Shown here: in pieces, positions 33,444-44,570 of the stretch
How the letters are laid out: each line of letters begins with the position of its first letter
Position numbering within the stretch: the first letter of the stretch is position 1
Origin: Capillidium heterosporum
Lineage: Eukaryota > Entomophthoromycota > Entomophthoromycetes > Entomophthorales > Capillidiaceae
Assembly (NCBI GenBank): GCA_016630905.1
Contig: WBMQ01000005.1
Coordinates: 744,001 to 808,000, forward strand
Direction of reading: 5' to 3'
DNA length: 64,000 bases
The notes under the pieces: model-generated
Database searches by the model: none
Told to the model about the DNA's origin: nothing
Seen by the model: the letters and a program-made list of their open reading frames with translations, nothing else
Program-made: the position numbers and the translations under genes

Positions 33444-35319
33444 TTAAATAAAGTTTAAATCCAAACCTACCACCTTATCCAAACCTTCTGACCTCAACAA
33501 CAACTTAAGCATATGGTGGCATTCGATTCCTAACGTAAAGTATTCTTTGGCATTCTCAAAGATCTTCAGTAACGTCTTTAAATTAGCGGTAGCTTTGTTT
33601 CGTAAAATGAGATCCTTTGATTTGGCGTTGCGTACTTGATAGAAAGCAACCGCACATAAAGCATGTAACTTGTAGGAGAAGCCGACGTAAACAAACCTCG
33701 TACCTAATTGTAAAGCCGCTTCAACTGCTGTATCCGACGCCTCAGTAGCTTTGAGCTGGAAATAGTCGCCTTTATCCTCAGTTTGAGCGTTGGAGAAGGT
33801 CTGTAAAAGTTGTACTAAGGCCGAGTTGACTATTAATTTGAGTAAAAGTTTGAAGTCAAGCGTCAATTTGAAAGCCCATTCGGTATGCTCGGTAGATATC
33901 TGATCGAACTGTAAATCGACACTACGTTGCCAGGTAGTTAGGTGATGTTCAGTAGCTTTGATTAAATACTGGGTATCTTGGATGTAGGCCTCATCAACAA
34001 CTTGTAGAAATTTGAAGCGGATCGTTATAAGGTACAGTAAGTTGCACAGATCGCCGAACAGCTTGGTGAAGAGACAGGCACATTTCATAAGGAATACTTC
34101 TTGGATAGTGGCCTGCTTATTGTAATCCATGGAGTTTATAGTGGGTGGAGGTCGTGTCGATAATCGAAAGTCGTGGAAGCAAGGCCGGTTCATCCCAAAG
34201 ACATACAATTTATCTAATATATGGCACCACCACCACAGCCGATTCCGCAACTCAATAGTCTCAGAGTTGCATTTGGGTGGCGGTTTCTGGTCCAAACCAA
34301 TAAGGTACCCAATTCGAATAGCATGTATTAAAGCGAAGAATCCTTTGTTGCAGTCCTTGGGGTTGTGTTGGAAGTTGGCCATCAACTAATAAGCCACTTA
34401 CTTGGTCCAAATTTACCTTTAAAAAATCGTGGTTGAGATGTTCCATTGCTTTGTCACTATACCAATCGCGTATAGAAGTGGGTAGAAAGTTGAGGTACCC
34501 CGAACCTACCGAACATATTAAATTGATGAGGAAAGGAGAATGGTTGGATAGATTCTCCAATATTGAGCGCTTGTTGACTATAGGCATGAAGGGATGATGG
34601 TATTTAAAGTAGGCATCAATACATAGCTTGGTAATAGTTGTGTAATTCATACCTTGGTGAAAGCTTTGCATACTTGTGGAATCTGTAGTTGTAGGTAAGT
34701 TGGATACCGTCTTTGAAATTTTAACCTTTTTAGCTTGGGGTTTCTTTTTTGTTTCGACTTTGGCATGGTGTACCATATACATGGCTACTAGTAGACCGAT
34801 AGGACTCCCCCCATAGAAATCGACATTGTTGGCGCCAAATACGAAGACTTTCTGATTGGTATCGATTACCGAGTTGTTGAGCATCTTATTGAAGGTGATA
34901 AAGTTGAGATCATAATACTCTTTTGTTTTCAATAATTTACCGTTGGATCGTATAGAAACCACCCTTTCACATTTCGATTTGGGTTTCCAAATTTTAATCT
35001 TGCTATCCTTCAAATTTATCACGCCGTTCTTTACTTCTGTCCTAGGAAATATAATGTTAGGCCGTGTAGTATTCCCTTCGGCCTTGTTGAACGTATCTAA
35101 AGTTAAGACTTCAAAGTGCTCCTTGTCCTCGTAGTAGTTGGCTAACTTCTCCCTATCGACTTTATAGGGCAGTTCCTTCTTAAATTTGCCAATTGATAGC
35201 CTACGACCGTTGGTTGCTTCACATTTATCACATTTGGTTGGAGTCGGATCTCGGTTGTCGTTTGGTTCTTTTAGGCAGCAGGTGTGGCATGGTTGTTGTA
35301 GGTTTTGAAACTGATCCAT
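33444..35319 (-). CDS. Fungal_trans-domain regulator with atypical Cys motif (frame broken once)
   Basis: Homology to fungal transcription factors is carried by IDAYFKYHHPFMPIVNKRSI, PFLINLICSVGSGYL, then ANFQHNPKDCNKGFFALIHA and RIGYLIGLD (PF04082-like), followed by RNRLWWWCHILDK. The frame changes at about 34386: reading VNLDQVSGLL in the first frame and MANFQHNPK in the next, one extra base (TTAGTTGATGG) separates them, and removing it yields the expected ...VSGLLLMANFQ... helix. About 624 residues in total. The N-terminus has only CHTCC and KCDKC, not the six-cysteine zinc cluster, so DNA binding may be lost or unusual. A 16- or 31-nt intron would also restore the frame but is shorter than any other intron here and lacks a branch site. 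Confidence 0.78.
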
Positions 35320-38300
35320 CTTACAGATGAAGTGAAACTAAATTCGGGGTTTAATTGATGCATCCTACACTCTTTTGCCTTACCATCCAAAATTTAAAGT
35401 AGTTAATGCAGTGGGTCTAAATTCCCAGGAAGTAATAATTGGGCATTCTAAATGAAATTTATTTGCTAGGTTATTGAAGCTTGGACGTCAGCTTTGGTGA
35501 AATTTGGGATAAGATCTAATAGACTTTGATGGTAAGAAATTAATGCCAATGGAGTACAAATTTAATTGGTTGATGCTTAAGCTACTTTATTAAGCTTTGA
35601 GGTTTGAATTCAAAAAATTGGTGATCACTGGTAAAGTACAGCCAATCTTCAACAAGGACTATAGAGTCCGAATTTGCATCCTCCGTCCATCCGATTATCA
35701 TTAAGTGGCATGTATCGGTAAGCTGCTTATTCAAATTTATTGATGGACTCACCTCATTTTACGTGGAAGACGATGGTGATATTGAACTTTAGCTCGATTT
35801 AGTACCTTTAGATTCTAGATCGGATATTTGGCATTGCCTTATTATCAAGTTACTTGAATTGATATATTTGTAATAATGTTATAAAATAACTGCAAGTTTT
35901 ATTTGGTATGGCATGCGATATAATAGTTCAAAGTCATTTTACCAAGTAAATTGGCTAATACTAAATAGACACTCGCTTGATTATATAGCTCTAAAGGTTA
36001 TGGAAAAGTGGATGCTTAACAGTTTGGATTTGAAACTATCTAGGTAGAGAATGTTGAATTATAGACATTGAATATATTGCCAGTATAATTTGATGTAGGT
36101 GTTAGTAAGATGTCCACCAATTGTAAGAAAGCTCTTTGACAATATGATGGATTAACTTAAAGGTTTATTTTATATTGATAACACCTATGAAGATAGATCT
36201 CTAAATATTAACAAACGGTTGCTCAATTTTAACATCAATATCAGAAGAAGAGTATCACTACATCGACCTAAAGCTATTGATATGCAGTTATCGCTATAGC
36301 TAAAAAGTATTTGGCTTTGGAAATGTATATAAAAAATCCAACTACCACCACTTTTACTTTTAGTTTGGATTAGGCTTCATCCTCAGTTTTAATATGTGTT
36401 TTTTTCAAGTTTGGTTTACACTTTTTCACGTAACATTTGGTAAAAATTGAATAGGAAGGTAATCGATGAATTTACAAGTACGAAAATTTCAAACCTACAA
36501 TCTACCATCTACAAATTATCAAATTTTCAAGTTCTCCATACTAAATAACATGTAAAAAGATGTAACTCACCTCGAAGCTTTTATAAGGGTCGTTGCAACC
36601 TGTAGGTTGTGGATGCAAACGAGGGTAATAAGGTAAATGTCAGTAAACTTTTGAATATCAAGAGGTTGGCCTTCCAATTCCAACTTGTTTAAACCAGATA
36701 TTTAAAAGATGAATGACTTGACTACATGTTCAGTCTGTAATCTCCATTTTCGATTTAGATACGAAGTAAAGGATTACGGGTAGGATTGAAGTAAACCTAC
36801 CTTTTGTCATTGTACATTTAGCGGATACAACTCAGCTAAATGACCATTTTGTGGCTTACAATTTTTGAAACTACCATATGGGAAATATAAGCTTTTCATT
36901 TAAAGGAACCGAGTCAGTAGACCATTACTACGTCTATTTGAGTTAGTTAGGATTCTATCTATCGGAAGGGGTACTCCATATCCATGTAACTACTAAACTT
37001 TGCAAAGGAAACTTTTGTCTACCAAGGTTCGGACTATCTACTCTAATTCTTGCACAAAATAATATAATGTTTTTAGACAAGTGTTAGTTCGCTTTTAATT
37101 GAAGAGTTCGATCCATATAAATCGAAAATGTTTTAGAATAGATTGTCAACTGTCTTTATCCTTTCTAGGACGTAATTGGAGATTTCCACTACTAAGGTTA
37201 AGCTTATACCTTTCAAGTATACTATCTGAATAGCAACTGTCAAAGATAAGGGCTAAATTCGGGAATAAAGGCTTTCATTGAGGATAAGTATCACCTGATC
37301 GAGTAGCTAATGAGTTATATTTAGATTGGAGTTGAACGTTAACTGGCGAGAATGTAGCTCAGGTAGGTTGGTTACGATCTGATGGAGTATTTTTAGGTAT
37401 GAATTCGATTCCTGTACAGAATGCTGGTGCTTTTCTGCTAGATCCCTGTGTCAATTCCATTTGGTTTGATTCATCTGTGGTTGCAGTTTTTTCAATAGAA
37501 TATTGGGTTCGTTTTCGATATGTTTCACATAAAGAATAGGCTTGATGGTTTCTGTGAAAGGCAGCAGTATTTACACGACAGTATATCTACCTTCCATGCC
37601 TAAACTTAACATATTGGTTACAAAGTAGGAGGTATTGTTTTGATAGATCGTCAGTAGCATACACGTCTTTAAAATTGTGAAATGTTTGATACACCATCTA
37701 TTCTGATCAAGAATGTTAATTTCTATTAAACTACATTAAGAGAAACTTGCATCATAAATCCAAACAAAGTATATGTTATATGTAAAGCAATGTGAAATCC
37801 ATCGGCATCATAAGTATAATGATATCTTACATGAAAAGCAGTAGTGAGATTGACATGTAGGGATATAAGCCTTCCTTACATCTTATTTGGGCTATCATCT
37901 CACAAATTCCATTTCAATGCCACGAACACCGAAAGTTTTCGATAACTGGTTGGAATCCTTCCCCAGTTTAACTAAACTTTACATCCATGACCGAAATTTA
38001 AACCTAGACCGCTAAACAACCTGTTTGTATGCCCATTCATACCATCCCACCTAACCCAACCATCCACACGAATGGTGGTGACCCCATATCCCCTATTCTC
38101 TAATCTCCAATCCATACGAAATTTTAGCAACACTGGCTATTGGGGCTAATTATCCGAGCGATTTAAGAATTCTGCGTCCCTATTTAACTGCAGTATTTAT
38201 GCTTAATTTCTCATGGAATAATCTTCAATAAATTGGAACGACTACATTTCTTTTGGTTTGAGTCCCCTCAAAATTTTTACGGTTTTAGGAATTAGACTGT

Positions 38301-38456
38301 AAAAGTTAGTGAAGTGAAGCAGATGACGCTTAATGGATAGATTTATTGGATACGAGGCATAAGTTAATTGTCGAACATATGCAAGTGGGTAATAAATTAA
38401 GTAAGACCACTACATTACCTTTACAAAGAGGCAGCAAAGCTCGAATGCAGCAAATG
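35320..38456. other. Intergenic, 3.1 kb
   Basis: AT-rich region between divergent genes with no supported gene. A tRNA-like A-box/B-box pair near 37355-37412 does not fold into a tRNA. Confidence 0.5.
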
Positions 38457-38494
38457 TATATAAATGCCCATACATCCCCAAACTGTTTCGCTAT
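38457..38494 (+). promoter_or_regulatory. Core promoter of GH3 copy 2, shared with copy 1
   Basis: TATATAAATG followed by CCCATACATCCCCAAACTG and TTTCGCTAT matches 5753-5790 (minus strand) with one visible difference. It lies about 120 nt before the ATG. GH3 copy 3 has TATATATAAGC at about 41718 but not the rest of the block. Confidence 0.7.
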
Positions 38495-38586
38495 TACCTT
38501 TCAATTTTCTTTTAAAACTTTAATCCTTACACCCTTAATCCCATCCATCTAAAAGTTACTTTATATCCAATAATCTGTAAGGCACA

Positions 38587-40924
38587 ATGAAGGTACAGGT
38601 CGTCATCGGTTTAACGTTACTAAACGCTATAATGGGTTCGAGATACCCACCCAACGTGGATCATGATCATCCCTGTGGTAAACAAGACAACGGCTACGTC
38701 GTCCACGACCCTCAGATCGAATCCTTGATCCGTCAGATGGACCTCTCCGAGAAGCTGGGTCAGCTCACTCAGATCAACATCGGTAACCTAGTCAACAAGA
38801 CCACTCAGGAGTTGGATGTCAACCTGTTGAATTACTATGTCAAGGAACGCAAAGTAGGTTCCTTCCTCAACAACCTGGTCGACGGTGCCGATCTACCTCC
38901 TGGTACCCCTGAGAAGTGGGTACGTATCATCAACCAGATCCAAGATCTCTACCAAGGTACCCGCTTGAAGATCCCCATGGTCTACGGTTTGGATTCGGTC
39001 CACGGTGCCCACTATATCTACCGTTCTACCATCTTCCCCCAGCAACTCGGTTTGGCTGCCACCTTCAACCGTGACCTGACCAAGAAGGCCGCTGAAATTA
39101 CCGCCAAGGACACTCGTGCCGTAGGCGTCCATTGGAACTTCTCCCCCATCTTGGATATTGCTGTCAACAAGCAGTGGCCCCGTGTCTACGAAACTTTCGG
39201 CGAAGATCCTTATCTATCTGCCGAGTTAGGTAAAGAAACAGTTGTAGGTTACCAAGGTTGCAACCGAGATCTAGCCCGTGGTGACAAGGTCGCTGCCTGC
39301 ATGAAGCATTTCATCGGATATTCGGCCACTCGCAGTGGTAAGGATGTCGATGGTTCCTGGATGAGTGAACGTATTGTCAATGACTATTTCCGACCCTCCT
39401 TCCAAGCTGCTGTCGAGGCTGGTATCGCCACCGCCATGGAATCTTATTCCGATATCGACGGTGACCACATAGTCAACTCTAAGCAGTACCTGGTCGATCT
39501 TTTACGTCACAAGATGAACTTCAAAGGTATGCTAGTTACCGATTGGGAGCAAATTAACAAGCTGTACGAGCCCATCCACATTGCCAAGTCCCAAGAGGAT
39601 GCTGTCTATAAAGTTATGAAGTTAGGTTCTTTGGATATGTCCATGGTTCCTAACAACGCTGAGTTCATCACTCACCTTGACAAATTAGTCCGCAACGGTA
39701 AAATCAACATTGACCTCATCAACAACAACGTACGTAGAGTTTTGACCTTAAAGAAGAAGCTAGGTCTACTATCTAGTACTGGCCATGTCGATGTCAATTC
39801 CCCCTTGGTTCGATCCATCGGTCAAAAATCGGACAAGCAAGTCTCCTTGGATGCTGCCCGTGAATCTATCACCCTACTCCACAACAAGAACAATGCTTTA
39901 CCTTTGAGCAAGGAAGCTAAGATTCTGGTTACCGGCCCCACCGCCGACAGTTTAGCCTACCAGACCGGTGGATGGACTTTCACCTGGCAGGGAGTCCAAA
40001 CCGATGCCTGGTTCCAAGGTAATGGTACCACTGTTGTCCAAGGTTTAAAGTCATACGGTGGTAACAAGGTTACCTACCTACCTTCGGTAGATATCTGGGG
40101 CAACCCATTGGCCAATGGTAACTCGGTAGATGCCATCATCGGTGCCGCTCAAGGTAATGATGCCATCATAGTTTGCTTAGGTGAACACAGTTACACTGAA
40201 TTCATCGGCAATATCAACAACATGGAACTACCTCGAGGTCAACTCGACTTGGTCCACGCTCTGCTTACTCGATCCAACAAACCTGTTATTGTAGTCCTCA
40301 ACCAGGGTAGACCTCGAGTTGTTAACCAAAATATCAAGGACAGTGCTGCCTATCCTGAATAACTTCTTAGCAGGGTCCTCACTCTGGCCAAGCCATTGCA
40401 GATATCATCTACGGTAGTGTCAATCCCTCTGGTAAGCTACCTTTGACCTACTCCAACCACAACAACGACAACACTGTCAACTACTACCGTCGCTTCAATG
40501 AAGATAACGGTAACCCACCTGCATTCGAGTTCGGTTACGGTCTCTCCTACACCACCTTCTCCTACACCAACCTAAGGTTGTCCAAGAGCTCTATCTACCC
40601 ATGGGAACACATTGTCGTAAGTGTCGATGTCACCAACACTGGTAAACTCAAGGGTAAGGAAGGTCGCCCTCATGTTCATCACCGATGAGTTCAGATCCAT
40701 TGCCCCCGAAGTTAAGAAATTGCGTGGCTTCGAGAAGTTTGAGTTGGATGCTGGCAAGAAATTGACCGTTCAGTTCGTCATCAAGGTCGACGACTTGAAG
40801 TTTGCTGGTTTGAACAACCGATACCAAGCCTGAAGCTGGTAGATTCTTCGTTAACGTTGCCGATCAGAGGGCCGAGTTTGAGCTTAAGGTTGAAGGAGAT
40901 GAAGTCCACTACCTTGGAGAATGA
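38587..40924 (+). pseudogene. GH3 beta-glucosidase, copy 2 (four single-base insertions)
   Basis: Full-length homologue of copy 1 with signal-like start MKVQVVIGLTLLNAIMGS, catalytic GMLVTDWEQI and FnIII-like end. The first 591 codons are open; the last third is broken by four extra bases relative to the other copies, at about 40351 (T), 40373-40375 (G), 40662-40663 (G) and 40829-40830 (C). Homology passes through all three frames and ends at TGA 40922-40924. Without them the product would be 777 residues, equal to copy 3. Third-position conservation before and after the breaks is high, and no other damage is seen, so this may be a functional gene with sequence errors or a very young pseudogene. 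The core promoter is shared with copy 1. Confidence 0.8.
40264..40374 (+). repeat. Tract identical to 43524-43633 (GH3 copies 2 and 3)
   Basis: 87 identical bases (40264-40350 = 43524-43610), then one extra T in copy 2, then about 23 more identical bases. Copy 1 differs at several third positions in the second half of this stretch. This is consistent with recent conversion between the tandem neighbours. Confidence 0.7.
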
Positions 40925-41846
40925 GATTTTGAATGTAAGTTCTAATAAAGTTACTATTTTTTATTATATCTTTAGTTTCTTTGGCTTATTTCAAAAAGTG
41001 ATCTATAAGTTGAGTATGCCATTGTAAAATTTACTATTTAGTCCTTCTATAATGGGGCCATAATATAAAAAGATAATGTATTTCAACTTCCATATAATAA
41101 GACTATAGTACAGAAAGTAGTAACCTCTAATAAGAAACTATTTTACCTCAAAACACTAGCCTTCAAAAGCTTTACTAAATTAATTTTCAAGTTTTTAGTT
41201 ATGATATTTGTAAGGAATAAATGATCTACTGGCAATCATTAAAAGTATACTAGTATGAAAAGTTTTCTACTGATCTGTTCAGATTTACTGAATAGCTTAT
41301 TCAATTGTAAAGGTCGTCAAATTCATCTGAATATAACAGTAAGAACTCAAAGCTTTGAAAATTTTACTAAAGTTAAATGGCTAACTTTTGGTAACATCAT
41401 TTGCAAAGAAATGGGCGATCTATTAGCAGTTTATTTAGTCTTTTATTAGGTTATTGATTTAGAAAGCTTTGTTTAAGCACTTGAAGCTTCATAAATTTAT
41501 GCTACTGTTCCAATCAGAAAAGCTGGATGATTTTATACAAGTTAGCTTATAAATAAATACCTAATTTACTTGAACAGAGCCGTAAAATATACGCAAGTTT
41601 TGGGGCTATTTGAAAAGTGAGTGATCTACTGATAGCCTTGAAAATACGATAGGAATTATAGTGAAACAAACGTATAAGAGTTTTACAATCTAAACCAATA
41701 AGGTAAATTAGAGACTATATATATATAAGCTCATTCGCCTCAAATTGCTTTGCCAATATACTTTAGATTCGTTTTTCTAAAACATTGTTTCCTACGCACT
41801 TACCTTATTCATCTAAAAGCAATTATTCAATAATAGTATATAAAAA
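40925..41846. other. Intergenic between GH3 copies 2 and 3
   Basis: AT-rich 0.9 kb. It includes a TATA-like run at about 41713-41730 serving copy 3. No gene recognised. Confidence 0.5.
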
Positions 41847-44181
41847 ATGAAAATACATGCCGTTATAGTCTTAACACTACTGAACGCATTAATGGGTTCG
41901 AGATATACAGCCGATGTAGATCACGACCACCCCTGCGGTAAACCAAGTGGAGGTGTCAGCGATCATGACCCTGCAATCGAAAAGCTAATAGATGAAATGA
42001 CCATTGAGGAAAAGATTGGTCAACTCACTCAGATCAACATGAGTAATTTACTTAATGCAACCACTCGTGAACTAGATATTAACCAAGTGAACTATTTCGT
42101 CAAAGAGCGTAAGGTGGGTTCCTTCCTCAACACTTTCAACGAGGGTGTTGATCTTCCGCCTGCTACACCTGAGAAGTGGGTAGCCGCTATGAACCAGATC
42201 CAGGATGCCTGTCAAGCTACCCGAATGAAGATCCCAATGGTTTACGGTTTAGATTCAATTCATGGCGCTAACTACGTTTACCGTGCCACCCTCTTTCCTC
42301 AGCAACTCGGTCTTGCAGCTACCTTCAACCGAGACCTGACTAAAAAGGTGGCCGAGATTACAGCCAAAGATACCCGTGCTGTAGGTGTCCATTGGAATTT
42401 CTCTCCCATTTTGGATATCGCCGTCAACAAGCAGTGGCCCCGTGTCTACGAGACGTTTGGTGAGGATCCTTACGTAGCCACAGAGCTTGGTAGGGAGACC
42501 ATTCTAGGTTACCAAGGCTGCGACAAGGATCTAGCCCGTGGCGATAAAGTGGCAGCCACTATGAAGCATTTCATCGGATACTCAGCTACCCGCAGTGGTA
42601 AGGATGTCGATGGTTCCTGGATGAGCGAACGTATTGTCAATGACTATTTCCGACCCTCCTTCCAAGCTGCTGTCGAAGCGGGTATTGCCACCGCCATGGA
42701 ATCTTACTCTGACATCGATGGCGACCACATGGTCAACTCCAAGCAGTACACCGTTGACCTTCTACGTCACAAGATGAACTTCAACGGTATGTTGGTCACC
42801 GACTGGGAACAAATTAACAAGCTACACGAGCCTATCCACATTGCCAAGTCCCAAAAGGATGCTGTTCGCTTGGTTATGAGATTAGGATCGGTAGACATGT
42901 CCATGGTCCCCAACGATGCCAACTTCACCACCCACCTCACCGAATTGGTTCAAGAACAAAAGGTCCAGATGTCAACTATCGACAACAACGTACGTAGGGT
43001 ATTGATATTGAAGAAGAAGTTGGGTCTACTGTCTAGCACTGGCCATGTCGACGTCAATTCCCCCTTAGTTCAGTCCATCGGCCAACAATCAGACAAACAG
43101 GTCTCCTTGGATGCAGCCCGTGAATCTATTGTTCTACTTCACAATAAGAACAACACTTTACCCCTAAGGAAGGACGCTAAAATTTTGGTTACTGGACCTA
43201 CAGCCGATAGTATAGCTTTCCAAACTGGTGGGTGGACCTTTGCTTGGCAGGGAGTACAAACTGACGATTTCTACCAAGGCAACGGCACTACCATTGTTCA
43301 AGGGCTGAAATCCTGTTTCGGTAACAGGGTTACTTACCTACCTTCGGTGGATATATGGGGTAGCCCAATAGCTAACGGTACCTCGGTTGATGGCATCATC
43401 GAATCTGCTCAAGGTAATGATGCCATTGTAGTTTGCTTAGGTGAGCACAGCTACACTGAATTTAAGGGTAATATAAACAACATGGAGCTACCTCGAGGCC
43501 AGCTCGACTTGGTCCACGCTCTACTTACTCGATCCAACAAACCTGTTATTGTAGTCCTCAACCAGGGTAGACCTCGAGTTGTTAACCAAAATATCAAGGA
43601 CAGTGCTGCCATCCTGAATAACTTCTTAGCAGGTCCTTACTCTGGCCAAGCCATTGCCGATATTATTTACGGCAGTGTCAACCCCTCTGGTAAGCTGCCT
43701 TTGACCTATTCCAACCACAACAACGACAACACTGTCAACTACTATCGTCGTTTCAATGAAGATAATGGGACCCCGCCTGCCTTTGAGTTTGGTTACGGTT
43801 TATCCTATACCACATTTTCATACACCAATTTGAAATTATCTAAGAATTCGATCAGCCCATCGGAGTATATTGAGGTCAGTATCGACGTCACCAACACCGG
43901 TAGGCTTAAGGGCAAGGAGGTTGCCCTCATGTTCATTACCGACGAGTATAGGTCAGGTCGCTCCTGAAGTCAAGAAGTTACGCGGCTTTGAGAAGTTCGA
44001 GCTCGATGCTGGTGCCAAAAAGACGGTCCAGTTTGTTATTAACATTGAAGATTTGAAGTTTGTCGGTTTAGACAACAAATATCAAGCTGAAGCAGGTAGG
44101 TTTTTTGTCAATATAGCCGATCAGAAGGCCGAGTTTGAGCTTACAGTTGATGGAAGCGAGATCTATTATCTTGGAGATTAA
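41847..44181 (+). CDS. Secreted GH3 beta-glucosidase, copy 3 (one single-base insertion near the end)
   Basis: 777 residues if continuous. Signal-like start MKIHAVIVLTLLNALMGS, HDHPCGKPSGG, catalytic Asp in GMLVTDWEQI and the GH3 C-terminal and FnIII-like domains are all present. The middle (about residues 225-430) is almost identical to copy 1 and the GH3-C part identical in stretches to copy 2. One extra base near 43954-43957 (TCAGGTCGCTCC where copy 1 has TCGGTCGCCCCC) moves the frame three codons before a stop at TCC TGA, 43964-43966. The remaining 72 residues continue in the next frame to TAA 44179-44181. The break removes only the end of the FnIII-like domain, so partial function is conceivable. 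Confidence 0.82.
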
Positions 44182-44570
44182 GGATTTGCAATGCAAGCGC
44201 TAATAAATTTGGTTTTTTATTATATGTAGCTCTATATTTTATCTCCAATAATTAATCCCCATTGTACCTTTGGACATATTTAAATTAGCTCTAGCGTTCA
44301 AAAATAAGTTCATATTCCTTAACTTTTATACTTTGAAAAGAGATATGATGTAAATTTACTTAAGGATAAAGTTGAAACCAAAATCAACGGATAAAGCTTT
44401 TAATTTAGTAGCAAGTGCTTCGAAAATTACAATTTAACTAAGATTAAAAGAGGAGAAAGGTAGCAGCATCAGCAAACCTACACGAAAGTAGAAAATTTCC
44501 AAATTATGACAAAATTATCTATCATAGAGCTTTACAAAAGCTATACACTCCAGCCCTCACTCCTTTCAAT
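44182..44570. other. Intergenic between convergent GH3 copy 3 and NUP85
   Basis: AT-rich 3' flanks; nothing recognised. Confidence 0.5.

Noticed and set aside
34370-34400. Ultrashort 16-nt (GTAAGT..TTAG) or 31-nt intron in the fungal_trans gene
   Set aside because: It lacks a branch site and is far below the 36-63-nt range of the other introns; a single extra base explains the frame change and gives the expected conserved helix.
37345-37435. tRNA gene or tRNA-derived SINE head (A-box-like TAGCTCAGGTAGG, B-box-like GAATTCGATTCC)
   Set aside because: D-stem, T-stem and acceptor do not pair and no CCA-side complement exists; only box resemblance remains.
40443-40833. Independent small genes in the last third of GH3 copy 2
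   Set aside because: All pieces align in order with the C-terminus of the other GH3 copies; they are frame-shifted parts of one gene.
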